This document shows positions 7,409 to 17,071 of a DNA stretch of 47,370 nt, piece by piece. The position numbers and the translations under genes were made by a program. A model generated the notes under the pieces. It searched no databases. It was not told where the DNA came from and saw only the letters and a program-made list of their open reading frames with translations. Origin of the DNA: Candidatus Minthousia equi (GTDB taxonomy: Bacteria > Bacteroidota > Bacteroidia > Bacteroidales > Bacteroidaceae); the NCBI GenBank assembly GCA_018065125.1, contig JAGHTY010000066.1:1-47370 (forward strand), given 5' to 3'. Positions within the stretch are counted from its first letter, which is position 1. Each line of letters starts with the position of its first letter.

Positions 7409-9730
7409 TTAGAAAGGATAACCAATAGCGAAGTGCAGGCTCATGTTATCCTTGAACTTTGGAATATTGTAATATCCTTTTTTACCCGTATCGTATGGAT
7501 TGTGAAGGGCAATACCCAAATCCAAACGAAGCACCAGGAAATCCATGTCGTATCGCAAACCCAATCCAGTACCCAATGCCAACTGATTCAAGAATCCACC
7601 CAGGGTAAACTCGGCACCAGGACGCTGTTCATCTTTTCTTAGCAACCACACGTTACCGGCATCCAGGAAGAAGGCACCATTCAAACTACCTGTTAGGTTA
7701 AATCGGTACTCGGCATTTGCCTCGAACTTGAAATCACCTGTCTGATCCATGAAAGAAGAACCCTCTTTATGGTATTTACCAGGACCAATGGCACGCACGG
7801 TATAAGCACGGATACTATTGGCACCACCTACATAGAACTGTTCACTGTATGGAATAACACTACTGTTTCCGTAGGCATAGGCAAGACCTGCCATCACACG
7901 TGTTGCCAGCTGAGTGCCCTCTGAAAGTTGGAAGGTTTTCCTGAAATCGGTAGTCACCTTGAAGAACTGTGCGTATGGATTATTGAAAAATCGCTTGTTC
8001 TGCTCATTGAACTTATTACCCGCAATCGCATAGATTCCCGACAGCAGGTTACCACTTTCTGTTACCGTGGTTTGCCACCAGATATGCGACTTTCGGCCCA
8101 CTGTTGCTGTATTATCATAAGTATAGGTAAACGACATGGCAGGTATAAACTGGTCGTTCATACTGAGGAACAAAGACTTGTTGGCAGTCATAATACTGTC
8201 GAATCGGGCTGTAGTGCTCTGCAGTTTACTATAGGTAAGACGCAATGGAGAATACGAATATCGTTTGGTAGGAGTATTCTGCCAGGTATAGGTAGCTTCG
8301 CCTGTAAACGACAGCAAATCAAAGAAACCTGCACGATGCAATTCATTTACACCTAACTTGAACAAGGTATGACGTGGATACCTTGAACGAGACATCTTGA
8401 TGCCAGGGAACACAATGCGAGGAAAATCCAAGGTTGCAGTAAGTCCTACTTCATAAGAGTTTACCTTTGAAGCACTCTCGCCTGGTGCTTTCTGGGTTTG
8501 CCACTCATAAGAACCATTCATGTTCACCGAGAAGGTTTCGCCTCCACGGAACACATTCTTCTTTGAGATGCCAAAATCAAGTGAAGGACCTATCTGGCCA
8601 TTACTCTTGGTACGCATATCCACCTCAAGTTCAGCACTTAAAGGTTTATCAAGTGTTGCGTCAATGGTTAAATCAAGAATGTCGCAGGTTGGCATGGTAT
8701 CTCTTGGGGTAAGTGCAAAATCCAACTGACTAAAGATTCCCAGTTGTGCCAGGTTATCCTGACTCTCGCGCAACTTATCTATAGAATAAAGGTCGCCCTG
8801 TCGCATGCGCAAACCACGTGCCAAGATACGAGGACGCACCGGTACTTTCTTTCCACGGTAACGCACCTTCATACCCCTACGTCCGTTTCGGCCACGACCT
8901 GCTAAAGAATCAGTAAGTTGCTGATATCTGTTCTGTCTGAGATTAGTTGTGATAGAACCCAATCGCCACTGATGGCGTGCTCTTTGAGGTATTTCTGCAG
9001 AAGCAATAGGTTCCAGATGCAGTTGTACCTTTCCTGGGAACAGCAAGGTATCTGCCTTATAAGTCATATAATCAGGGCGATAGTAGAAGTAACCATTGTT
9101 CTGCATTACATTTGCGATACGATTACGTTCTGCATCCAGTTCTATTACGCAGAATGGGTCGCCTTTCCTCAAATAGGTTTTTTCTTTGGTTGAATCAATC
9201 AAGTGATTCATATCATCAGGGAAACCCACATAGGCGATTGAATCCAAGTAATGAGGTTTACCCATATTCACGGTATAGCTAACCTTTGCCTTCTTTGGGT
9301 TCTTGGTTGGAACAATCTCACTCTTTACCGATGAGTTGAAATAACCAAAGTTATGAAGAGAGGTAAGCGCCATCTTTGAGCGCAAGGTTGGATTCACGGT
9401 AGAAATCAACACAGGAGGCGTGCCAAAAGTATTGAACATCCACTTACTGATAGGACCTGTCTGATGCTCAAGCAAACCATTCCAAACCCACAAACCTATG
9501 GGGAAAGGAGTCTTGATAGTTGAGCTACCCATGAAGGCACCATTCGGTGGACACTCCAAAGCAGCATAAAGTTCGGCAAAAGCCTCATCTGCATGCTCTC
9601 CTTCATCTGGGTTATTGATGGTTAGTTTATCTATACCCCTGTACAGCACCTCGCCTTCTGGCAAGTGCGATGTCATGGAGCAGGCAGAAAATAGCACTGC
9701 TGATAATAGGGTTATAAATAGTTTCTTCAT
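7409..9730 (-). CDS. tamL: TamL, lipidated TamA/BamA-family outer-membrane protein
   Basis: 773-residue outer-membrane beta-barrel protein of the Omp85 superfamily. It starts with a lipoprotein signal peptide (LFSAC, lipidated Cys17), then POTRA-like regions (about 100-370) and a C-terminal 16-strand-type barrel (about 380-773) ending in HFAIGYPF with the usual terminal aromatic residue. In Bacteroidetes this lipid-anchored TamA relative is called TamL and, with TamB, supports outer-membrane homeostasis. The barrel contains YVGGANSIRAYTVRAIGPG, which matches the conserved VRGF/Y-like loop of the family. One base separates its start codon from the tamB stop, so the two are an operon and probably a complex spanning the periplasm. 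Confidence 0.88.
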   Translation of the reverse strand: MKKLFITLLSAVLFSACSMTSHLPEGEVLYRGIDKLTINNPDEGEHADEAFAELYAALECPPNGAFMGSSTIKTPFPIGLWVWNGLLEHQTGPISKWMFNTFGTPPVLISTVNPTLRSKMALTSLHNFGYFNSSVKSEIVPTKNPKKAKVSYTVNMGKPHYLDSIAYVGFPDDMNHLIDSTKEKTYLRKGDPFCVIELDAERNRIANVMQNNGYFYYRPDYMTYKADTLLFPGKVQLHLEPIASAEIPQRARHQWRLGSITTNLRQNRYQQLTDSLAGRGRNGRRGMKVRYRGKKVPVRPRILARGLRMRQGDLYSIDKLRESQDNLAQLGIFSQLDFALTPRDTMPTCDILDLTIDATLDKPLSAELEVDMRTKSNGQIGPSLDFGISKKNVFRGGETFSVNMNGSYEWQTQKAPGESASKVNSYEVGLTATLDFPRIVFPGIKMSRSRYPRHTLFKLGVNELHRAGFFDLLSFTGEATYTWQNTPTKRYSYSPLRLTYSKLQSTTARFDSIMTANKSLFLSMNDQFIPAMSFTYTYDNTATVGRKSHIWWQTTVTESGNLLSGIYAIAGNKFNEQNKRFFNNPYAQFFKVTTDFRKTFQLSEGTQLATRVMAGLAYAYGNSSVIPYSEQFYVGGANSIRAYTVRAIGPGKYHKEGSSFMDQTGDFKFEANAEYRFNLTGSLNGAFFLDAGNVWLLRKDEQRPGAEFTLGGFLNQLALGTGLGLRYDMDFLVLRLDLGIALHNPYDTGKKGYYNIPKFKDNMSLHFAIGYPF

Positions 9731-9731
9731 A

Positions 9732-12700
9732 TTATCGTTCCTTTGCTTCTTCGGCTTCTACGGCCTCATTTGCCTTGTTAAATTCCTCTGTTTCTTTTTG
9801 CTGCATCTCCTCCTGACGTTGGCGCAACAAAGCATCATTCTGTGATTTCTGTGCTTCTTCCTCTTCACGCTTGCGCAGATATTCACGAATCATCTGTTCA
9901 CGCTTCTTCTTGCTTCGGAAGATGAACAATTCACCAAATCGGGTCATCTTCTTACGAAGAACAATTCCACCACCAGTTTCTGTGATTTCACCATCCAACA
10001 AGCTATCGAAAGTCTTTTCATGGAACAGTTTCACATAACGGGTTCCACTATCGTCCAATCGGTACTCAATAGAAATATCATCAATGAATGAACTATTTTC
10101 GGCATTGGCACCAGTTGAGACCTTACCACCAATGATGATGCTTACACGATTACCCCACAGACGTTTTGCAAAACGGAATGAGTAGTCGGTTGTAGAGCTG
10201 CCATCGCGTGCCGTACCATCTTCCATACCAAAGCTAAGGTCGATACTCTGTAAGGCATTACCAGCGATGTTATTGATTTCGCTCTGCAAGAATGAGTTCA
10301 AAGCCGAGTTCATGGTTACGCCACCAGCAGCATTGTTCTCACTGATATACAATCCGGTAGCCAGCATACTAACCGCCATCTTTCCTCTTGATTCCTTTGA
10401 CATGCTTGCCAACTCGTTCTGCACGTTCATGTCTTCTGGAGCATCGATGGTGAATTCCAATCCCATGTCTGCCAAGGTCTTGGTAATCTGTACACCCACA
10501 TCGAACAGTACGCTTCGAGGACTGCTACCCTCTTCTGCCACCGATGCCTTCATCTGCTCGGTTGCCGTAATATTCAGATGTGGATTACCCATATCTCCGG
10601 TAAACTCAACATAGCTGCCACTTGCCAAATGGAAAGTCTTCAATGGGATAACAGGCAGAGCATACTTCATTTCACCATTATTGATGGTATAACGTCCTGT
10701 CAGGCGCATCTCGCCATCCGAGCCATATTTCATTACCAAATCACCACCTCCGGTAAGGTCGACGTAACTTTCACGATTTGCACTCAAATCACAACCTACG
10801 CGTGCACCTTCTGATATGTTCAGGTTCATCACCATATCCATACCCGAGATTGGTTTCTTCACTATTTCCTGACGCACTTGGGTGGTATCAGAGAAATCAA
10901 CGAAAGTTACCAAATCCTGAAGGCGGTCTTCTACCGTAAGTGGACTATCCTTTAGGACATAAGTTACGTCAGTAGATCCTAACAAGTTAAGAGTGCCTCG
11001 CATCACCATTGCATCCAGTGAGCCCTTGATAGTAGCATTCAGGTTCACGAATGCCTTTCCGTACAGCAACGACAGGTTATCACGCTTTCTATCCACAACC
11101 TGGAAGTCGCGTGCCATCATGCTTAGGTTCAGCAATATCTTATCAAGGTTGGTAAAGTCGATGTTTCCATTCAGTGAAAGTTCATCGTTCTTGTCTGAAT
11201 ACAAAATCAACTTATCCAGCTTTATCGTACTGTTATCCAATATAATCGTACGGTCTTGCATACGCAAGCTTACGCCATACATATCGGAATATACATAAAC
11301 AGAATCTGTCTTTACAGAACCTGAGAACAAAGGCTTATCCGAGGTTCCACCCATACGGAAGTCGCCCTCCATGATACCTCGCATACCCACCATGTGATCT
11401 GGGATGAAACCATTTATCATCTCGGCAGGGAATCGGTACAGAATACCTCCCAAATCCATCTCACCAGATGCGCCAAGCGTACCTGTAATAGTAGTTACAA
11501 ACTCACCATTGCGCTGCATGGTAGCGGTTATCTTATGCACCTCCTTGTTCTCTGGAACATAATTGGCAGTAATGACAATGTCCTTACCCATGTCGCTGCC
11601 TTCGTAGGTCAACTGGTCAAAATGGATGCGTGCATCTGCAGTAAGCGGTTCACCCATTGGCTGTGTCACCTTTACGGTTCCATCCATCAAACCTGTCATT
11701 CGAGGCATGTATGGCAGCACTGCCATGATTTCTTCCAGGTTAATCTTCTGCAGCTCCAAGTTCATGTTCTGCTGCTCCTCAAGTGTAGGATTAGCCTTGA
11801 ATATCAACCCCATTCCCTCATCGGTAAGTAATGACATATCACCTTCTACCCTACCGTCATCATGCAGGAATACATAAGCACCAGGATTCAGGTTAAAGGT
11901 ATGGTATGCAATGAAAGGACGATCAGGACGGAAGTTGAAACGATAGCCACCTTCTTCCATTCTGCATCGGGCACCCATGTCGATACCCTTACGGTTCTTT
12001 TCATCGAAGAACTGCAGTTTAGCAGCAACACCATCTTCCATCAAACGGCCATCGACCATTGCATTGAACACAAAATCGGGATTCTTCTTATTATTGCGTA
12101 CCTGCGACTTGAATCGAATGATGCTATCCTGCTGGAACACATCCAATCGAATTGTATCCAGCAGCAAACTATCTGCCATAAACGAATAAAGATGAGCATC
12201 GGCATTGATGCCTTCATCTGGCGACAAGTGCACACAGGTTTCCAGTTCCTTGAATCCATATCCCTGCATTGCCATGAAGTTGTGGAATGGGTTGTTGCGC
12301 CCCGACTTAAAGTCGATATGTGCATCAGGCAACACTGCTTGCCACTCTGGTACATTGAAATGTTTCTCTTCCAAATGACGTTGCAGCACATCTGCCAATG
12401 CAGTGAAATGCTCTGTCAAGTATTTGATACCCGCCTCTGCCTGAACTTTCAAATCCAAGTCGCCACTCTCTAAACTGGCATACAAGGTATCTGGCATAAC
12501 AAAGGCGTTAGCATGAATATCGGTTGGAGTAAATCTTTTCTTTGGTGTATCAAAATACGTATTGGTAACATTCAGGTTACCTTTCAGCATCTGCTCTCTG
12601 TCGGTTTGCACATCTGCATCGAAATGGAAGCCCAACTGCATAGGATTCTGAGACATACCCAACTTGTAAAGGTCGATAGATTCCACCTCCATCTGGAAAA

Positions 12701-14438
12701 CGCCACCCATTTCTGCCTTTCGCATGAAAGCATCCAAATTACCAGACAACTGTATATATTCGTTGTCACTACTGATATGTCCGGCAAGGTTGTTATCAGC
12801 ATAGGTCAAATCTGCACCCATACCACGCAAATCCATCTTGCCATATTGCAACTGAGAAATCTCTGCCTTAATATTTGCTGTTGTTCGAGGGGAATTGAAA
12901 TCAAGTCCACGTCCTTCTACATCCAATTTACCCGAAAACAGATAAATTGAATCTGCTGGCAAGAAATGGTTTACGTTAAAGTTGCTTGCATCAACATTGG
13001 CACGATATTGATTAGCACGTGTATCATACAAGGCATTCAGTTTTACACGTCCACTACCTTCCTGAACATTGCCATCAAAAGAATAGCGAGAACCGCTGAA
13101 CTTAGCCAATCCTGTAGCTTTTAAACCTGAAGGAACCGCAAAGCCTGTCATCCCCATCGCTTTGAGAACTGGTGTTACATTTCCTGTTTGAGCATTTAGA
13201 TTAATAGATCCCGACATTGCATCATTCAACAGGTTACGAACAGAACCATCAAGTGATGCCAACACCATTTTATCTAAATTAATCTTGGTATTGCTCAGCA
13301 ACATTTCCTGCATGTTGCCACTTAAGTTTACAGTTGCCAACATGGGACTTTCTGGCAACAAGCCTTTCAGCGACTTGGCACCATCTGGACCTGCCAGCAA
13401 AAGCATGTCTTTTTTGCCAATTTCTGACCGCAATGCCAGCATCATCTGTCCATCACCCTTTTCATCCAAGGCTGTCCAATCCAAATCGGCATTCAAGTCA
13501 ACATGTGAATGAGGTGTGCGTAACAGCAAATCAGTTACATGCACCGAAGCAGCATCCATCTGTACATTTCCCTGCAGCTCACTAAGGCGCAAGCCAGATC
13601 GCTCTACAAAATCGCCTCTCTTTATATCTACTTTCAGATTACTTCCTTGGTTAAAGAACGATTCTGCCACTAAATTCAAGGAATCTAACTGAATATGGTC
13701 ATAATCCAACCCTTCTTTTGGAGCACCAGAAGCCATATTCAATGCCAAGCCTGAACGAAGCAAACTTAACCTTGGCACCTTGAATGCAGATTCCTGCAAA
13801 TCTGCCTCCACATCATTCACGGCAAGTTCACCCAGAAGTGCCTGCACATCCATTTCCTTCATACGGAAACGGATATTGCTATCCAGCACCTTTGCCTGCA
13901 GCACATTTATCTTCCATTTTGAAGGTTCTTCACTCTTTGTGGTATCCTCTGGAACAGAATCGCGCATGGCAATATCAAGGTTAGCACCTTCAAGCAGCAC
14001 GTCATTCAGCGTAATCTTTTCAGGATTTAGCTCAACGCCATGAGAGTTAAGGTAAAAATGCTGAAGCTTACCTTTCAACTGCATGGACTTTATGAGATCG
14101 CGCGTATTAACTTTTGCTTCTTCCAGATCAAAGGCATCTATCTGCACCTCACTGCTAAGCAAAGGCCACAATTGCACATCGGCAACCAGCTTTTCTACGC
14201 TCAGTACTGTATCTTTCTCCTGAACTGCCAGGAATTTGTTCAATTCTAAATCTAAAGGGAAAGAGAGGCGCACATTATCAATGGTAACCTGCATGCCTGT
14301 TTTCTCGGAAGCATACTCGGCAGCCTTGTCAACTAAAAAATTCTGAATAGGAGGAATATACAGAAGAATGGTCAGCACCAGAAACAAAACAACCGGTGTT
14401 GCCAATATGATGCCAATCCACTTGAAAACTTTTTTCAT
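9732..14438 (-). CDS. tamB: TamB-like translocation and assembly module protein
   Basis: 1568-residue periplasm-spanning protein anchored by one N-terminal helix (IGIILATPVVLFLVLTILLY, residues 13-32). The long middle is beta-rich, in keeping with the groove-shaped beta-taco/AsmA-like fold of TamB and its relatives, and the DUF490 (TamB) domain occupies about residues 1080-1500. The C-terminal tail (about 1505-1568) is a highly charged Lys/Glu/Gln helix, longer than in proteobacterial TamB as far as I recall. TamB relatives carry phospholipids or help protein assembly between the two membranes. It lies 1 bp upstream of tamL. The role is inferred from family and neighbour. Confidence 0.9.
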   Translation of the reverse strand: MKKVFKWIGIILATPVVLFLVLTILLYIPPIQNFLVDKAAEYASEKTGMQVTIDNVRLSFPLDLELNKFLAVQEKDTVLSVEKLVADVQLWPLLSSEVQIDAFDLEEAKVNTRDLIKSMQLKGKLQHFYLNSHGVELNPEKITLNDVLLEGANLDIAMRDSVPEDTTKSEEPSKWKINVLQAKVLDSNIRFRMKEMDVQALLGELAVNDVEADLQESAFKVPRLSLLRSGLALNMASGAPKEGLDYDHIQLDSLNLVAESFFNQGSNLKVDIKRGDFVERSGLRLSELQGNVQMDAASVHVTDLLLRTPHSHVDLNADLDWTALDEKGDGQMMLALRSEIGKKDMLLLAGPDGAKSLKGLLPESPMLATVNLSGNMQEMLLSNTKINLDKMVLASLDGSVRNLLNDAMSGSINLNAQTGNVTPVLKAMGMTGFAVPSGLKATGLAKFSGSRYSFDGNVQEGSGRVKLNALYDTRANQYRANVDASNFNVNHFLPADSIYLFSGKLDVEGRGLDFNSPRTTANIKAEISQLQYGKMDLRGMGADLTYADNNLAGHISSDNEYIQLSGNLDAFMRKAEMGGVFQMEVESIDLYKLGMSQNPMQLGFHFDADVQTDREQMLKGNLNVTNTYFDTPKKRFTPTDIHANAFVMPDTLYASLESGDLDLKVQAEAGIKYLTEHFTALADVLQRHLEEKHFNVPEWQAVLPDAHIDFKSGRNNPFHNFMAMQGYGFKELETCVHLSPDEGINADAHLYSFMADSLLLDTIRLDVFQQDSIIRFKSQVRNNKKNPDFVFNAMVDGRLMEDGVAAKLQFFDEKNRKGIDMGARCRMEEGGYRFNFRPDRPFIAYHTFNLNPGAYVFLHDDGRVEGDMSLLTDEGMGLIFKANPTLEEQQNMNLELQKINLEEIMAVLPYMPRMTGLMDGTVKVTQPMGEPLTADARIHFDQLTYEGSDMGKDIVITANYVPENKEVHKITATMQRNGEFVTTITGTLGASGEMDLGGILYRFPAEMINGFIPDHMVGMRGIMEGDFRMGGTSDKPLFSGSVKTDSVYVYSDMYGVSLRMQDRTIILDNSTIKLDKLILYSDKNDELSLNGNIDFTNLDKILLNLSMMARDFQVVDRKRDNLSLLYGKAFVNLNATIKGSLDAMVMRGTLNLLGSTDVTYVLKDSPLTVEDRLQDLVTFVDFSDTTQVRQEIVKKPISGMDMVMNLNISEGARVGCDLSANRESYVDLTGGGDLVMKYGSDGEMRLTGRYTINNGEMKYALPVIPLKTFHLASGSYVEFTGDMGNPHLNITATEQMKASVAEEGSSPRSVLFDVGVQITKTLADMGLEFTIDAPEDMNVQNELASMSKESRGKMAVSMLATGLYISENNAAGGVTMNSALNSFLQSEINNIAGNALQSIDLSFGMEDGTARDGSSTTDYSFRFAKRLWGNRVSIIIGGKVSTGANAENSSFIDDISIEYRLDDSGTRYVKLFHEKTFDSLLDGEITETGGGIVLRKKMTRFGELFIFRSKKKREQMIREYLRKREEEEAQKSQNDALLRQRQEEMQQKETEEFNKANEAVEAEEAKER

Positions 14439-14603
14439 TGACAGTATTTTTTCGCCTATTTACTTAAGGTGCAAAGTAACAAAAATAAAACGAGAACAAC
14501 AAGTTTTCTATAGGATAATCACGCCATTTCCTTAGGGAACTTCATGGCAGACGTCTTTTACAATGACGAAAGATAAGTAATGCCTAACCTTAAGGATAAA
14601 TTA

Positions 14604-14633
14604 AAGCGGTTAAGTATCATAACTTAACCGCTT
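14604..14633 (-). terminator. Terminator of the initiator tRNA gene
   Basis: AAGCGGTTAAGT (14604-14615) and ACTTAACCGCTT (14622-14633) form a perfect 12-bp stem with a 6-nt loop, five bases beyond the tRNA 3' end and followed on the minus strand by TAATTTATCC. It is a strong candidate for a factor-independent terminator or processing hairpin. Confidence 0.85.
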
Positions 14634-14638
14634 ACTAG

Positions 14639-14710
14639 TTGCGGAGGATGGGATCGAACCAACGACTTCCAGGTTATGAGCCTGGCGAGCTACCACTGCT
14701 CTACTCCGCG
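14639..14710 (-). tRNA. Initiator tRNA-Met (CAT)
   Basis: The minus strand folds into a full cloverleaf of 72 nt without an encoded CCA. Acceptor CGCGGAG pairs with CTCCGCA leaving C1 and A72 unpaired, a hallmark of bacterial initiator tRNA. The D stem GAGC/GCTC has A11-U24, also an initiator feature. The anticodon arm is CCAGG-CTCATAA-CCTGG, so the anticodon is CAU. The three base pairs next to the anticodon loop are A-U, G-C, G-C rather than the usual three G-C pairs. The T stem GTTGG/CCATC has one U-U mismatch. The gene has its own promoter and terminator. Confidence 0.92.
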
Positions 14711-14731
14711 ATGTTGTTTTGAATTCGGGTG

Positions 14732-14763
14732 CAAAGGTACTGCTTTCAGTGTTAAGTTCCAAA
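14732..14763 (-). promoter_or_regulatory. Promoter of the initiator tRNA gene
   Basis: On the minus strand TTTG (14760-14763), a 20-nt spacer and TACCTTTG (14732-14739) match the Bacteroidetes consensus exactly. The tRNA 5' end is about 22 nt downstream of the -7 box. Confidence 0.85.
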
Positions 14764-14921
14764 TTTTTCCTGTATTTTTTTACTCCTCGGCTTTGCAACT
14801 CTGCGCCTTCAACGCTTATCCGACAACTGCACACATACTAAATGTGCAATCATTAACCAACTAATTACAAGCACTCTAAAGACACAATTGTGATTGCGCG
14901 TGTATTTATTTGGCGAAATGT

Positions 14922-14952
14922 TTTGCAATCTCATCTAAAACCACTAATTTTG
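14922..14952 (+). promoter_or_regulatory. Promoter of the tetR-fabG-rluA unit
   Basis: TTTG (14922-14925), a 19-nt spacer and TAATTTTG (14945-14952) match the Bacteroidetes promoter consensus. This also argues for the ATG at 14982 as the true start of the regulator, because the longer reading frame from 14910 would begin upstream of the promoter. Confidence 0.82.
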
Positions 14953-14981
14953 CATCGAATAAAAGAACCAATCATCACAAA

Positions 14982-15599
14982 ATGGGCATTTCCAAAACTC
15001 GAGCCATATTGGTAGATGTTGCTCGCCAGCTATTTGCCAAAAAAGGATTTGAGGAGACAACAATGAACGACATTGCTGTTGCTTCTCAAAAAGGGCGTCG
15101 TACGCTCTATACCTATTTCAAGAATAAGGAAGAAATCTACTACGCTGTCATTGAATCTGAATTGGCATTGATGTCAGACAAGATGCACTCTGTAGCAAAG
15201 ATGGACCTTGAACCCGAGAAGAAAATGATTGAGTTAATCTACACCCGACTAGACACCATTAAGGAAATTGTTCACCGCAATGGCAACCTGCGTGCTGAGT
15301 TCTTCCGCGACATTTGGGGTGTGGAAACTGCCCGCAAGGATTTTGACCGTGACCAGATTGTCATCTTCCGCAGAATTTTGAACGAAGGAAAAATAACCGG
15401 TGTATTCGACGTAGAGAATGCCGACCTTATTGCACACGTCATTCACTACAGCCTAAAGGGATTGGAAGTGCCTTACGTGCGAGGTATCGTGGCACGTGGT
15501 TTCAACTCAGAAACCAGCAAGCCATACGTTACCAATTTCGTTTACAAAGCATTAGGAAAAGTTATCAACAACAACGATAATAATCAAAATTTCAAATAA
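14982..15599 (+). CDS. TetR/AcrR-family transcriptional regulator
   Basis: 205 residues from the ATG at 14982, chosen because a good promoter lies between it and the upstream in-frame ATG. The N-terminal helix-turn-helix is clear: RAILVDVARQLFAKKGFEET, TMNDIAVASQKGRRTLYTYF, KNKEEIYYAVIE (about residues 5-55), the classical TetR pattern. The remaining helices form the ligand-binding and dimer region. The next gene, fabG, begins 8 bp after its stop, so it may regulate its own operon and fatty-acid synthesis; that link is inference from position only. Confidence 0.9.
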   Translation: MGISKTRAILVDVARQLFAKKGFEETTMNDIAVASQKGRRTLYTYFKNKEEIYYAVIESELALMSDKMHSVAKMDLEPEKKMIELIYTRLDTIKEIVHRNGNLRAEFFRDIWGVETARKDFDRDQIVIFRRILNEGKITGVFDVENADLIAHVIHYSLKGLEVPYVRGIVARGFNSETSKPYVTNFVYKALGKVINNNDNNQNFK

Positions 15600-15607
15600 T
15601 TAAAATT

Positions 15608-16354
15608 ATGGGTTTATTAACTGGAAAGACAGCCCTGGTAACAGGTGCTGCACGCGGTATCGGTAAAGCTATCGCGCTTAAGTTTGCTGCTGAAGGTGCA
15701 AATGTTGCCTTCACTGATTTGGTAATCGACGAGAACGGTAAGGCTACCGAAGCTGAAATCGCTGCATTTGGCGTTAAAGCTAAGGGTTATGCTTCAAACG
15801 CTGCCGACTTTGCTCAGACCGAGGAAGTTGTTGCTGCTGTTAAGGAAGAGTTTGGTTCTATCGACATCTTGGTTAACAATGCAGGTATCACCAAGGATGG
15901 TTTGATGTTGCGTATGACCGAGGCTCAGTGGGATGCTGTTATTGCAGTAAACTTGAAGTCTGCTTTCAACTTTATCCACGCTTGTACTCCTATCATGATG
16001 CGCCAGAAGGGCGGAAGCATCATCAACAAGGCTTCTGTTGTAGGTGTTCACGGTAATGCAGGTCAGGCTAACTATGCTGCTTCAAAGGCTGGTTTGATTG
16101 CTTTGGCTAAGTCTATCGCTCAGGAAATGGGTCCTAAGGGTATCCGTGCTAACGCTATCGCTCCTGGTTTCATCGAAACTGCTATGACTGCAGCTTTGCC
16201 AGACGCTGTTCGTGAAGAGTGGAAGAAGAAGATTCCATTGCGCCGTGGTGGTAATGTAGATGATATCGCTAACACTGCTGTTTACTTGGCTTCTGACTTG
16301 AGTAGCTATGTAAGTGGTCAGGTTATCCAGGTAGATGGTGGTATGAACATGTAA
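15608..16354 (+). CDS. fabG: 3-oxoacyl-[acyl-carrier-protein] reductase (FabG)
   Basis: 248-residue short-chain dehydrogenase, the normal FabG length. It reduces 3-oxoacyl-ACP to 3-hydroxyacyl-ACP with NADPH in fatty-acid elongation. Visible motifs are the cofactor loop TGAARGIG (about residues 12-19), NNAGIT (about 89-94), catalytic Ser in INKASVVG, and YAASKAG with the catalytic Tyr and Lys (about 157-161), and the C-terminal QVIQVDGGMNM. Codon use is strongly biased to GCT, GGT and CGT compared with its neighbours, typical of a highly expressed gene. It follows the TetR gene by 8 bp and precedes the pseudouridine synthase by 12 bp. Confidence 0.95.
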   Translation: MGLLTGKTALVTGAARGIGKAIALKFAAEGANVAFTDLVIDENGKATEAEIAAFGVKAKGYASNAADFAQTEEVVAAVKEEFGSIDILVNNAGITKDGLMLRMTEAQWDAVIAVNLKSAFNFIHACTPIMMRQKGGSIINKASVVGVHGNAGQANYAASKAGLIALAKSIAQEMGPKGIRANAIAPGFIETAMTAALPDAVREEWKKKIPLRRGGNVDDIANTAVYLASDLSSYVSGQVIQVDGGMNM

Positions 16355-16366
16355 TCCCCATTTGGG

Positions 16367-17038
16367 ATGCAAGTTGTTTACGAAGACAATCATATTATAA
16401 TAGTCAACAAGTCCAGTTCGGAGATTGTTCAAGGCGACAAGACTGGTGACACTCCTCTTTCAGAGATTGTCAAGGCATACCTGAAAGAGAAGTACCAAAA
16501 ACCAGGCAATGTTTTCTTGGGTGTTGTGCATAGGCTCGACCGTCCCGTATCTGGACTTGTTGTATTTGCAAAAACAGGCAAAGCGCTTACCCGCTTAAAC
16601 GAAATGTTTCGTGTGGGTGAAGTGCACAAAACCTATTGGGCTATCGTCAAGAATCAGCCACCTAAGACAGAAGACGAACTGGTGGGATGGCTGGTAAGAA
16701 ACGAGAAGCAAAACAAGTCGTACGCTTATGACCGAGAACGTCCTGGTGCAAAGAAAGCCATCCTTGACTATCGTGTTATAGCACACTCACAAAACTATCA
16801 TCTTTTAGAAGTGCAATTGAAAACAGGCAGACATCATCAGATTAGATGCCAGCTAGCACACATAGGATGCCCTATTAAAGGTGATTTGAAATACGGATTT
16901 GCTCGCAGCAATCCTGATGGAAGCATCTGTCTTCACGCTCGTAAAGTGCAGTTTATCCATCCTGTGAGCAAAGAAGAAATTTGTGTCACAGCGCCCGTCC
17001 CTAACGACAAGTTATGGGAGGCTTTAAGTGAAGATTAG
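16367..17038 (+). CDS. RluA-family RNA pseudouridine synthase
   Basis: 223-residue enzyme that converts specific uridines to pseudouridine in rRNA or tRNA. The catalytic motif is HRLDRPVSGLVVF (about residues 55-67) with the nucleophilic Asp in HRLDR; the usual following D-T pair is replaced by P-V, a variation I believe is common in Bacteroidetes members. The C-terminal KTGRHHQIRCQLAHIGCPI region completes the fold. No S4 RNA-binding domain is present, so it is the compact type rather than RluD. The target uridine is not known. It is probably the last gene of the tetR-fabG transcript. Confidence 0.9.
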   Translation: MQVVYEDNHIIIVNKSSSEIVQGDKTGDTPLSEIVKAYLKEKYQKPGNVFLGVVHRLDRPVSGLVVFAKTGKALTRLNEMFRVGEVHKTYWAIVKNQPPKTEDELVGWLVRNEKQNKSYAYDRERPGAKKAILDYRVIAHSQNYHLLEVQLKTGRHHQIRCQLAHIGCPIKGDLKYGFARSNPDGSICLHARKVQFIHPVSKEEICVTAPVPNDKLWEALSED

Positions 17039-17071
17039 CACTCAACAGGTCAACAGATTAAAGATCAATCC

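Noticed and set aside
12041-12391. Open frames of 70-200 codons on either strand inside tamB
   Set aside because: They lie within the long TamB frame, show biased composition from the opposite or shifted reading, and have no family features.
14439-14638. Possible small gene or riboswitch between tamB and the tRNA
   Set aside because: No open frame with a start context or recognisable aptamer is visible; only a TTACTTTG-like box for tamB and the tRNA terminator.
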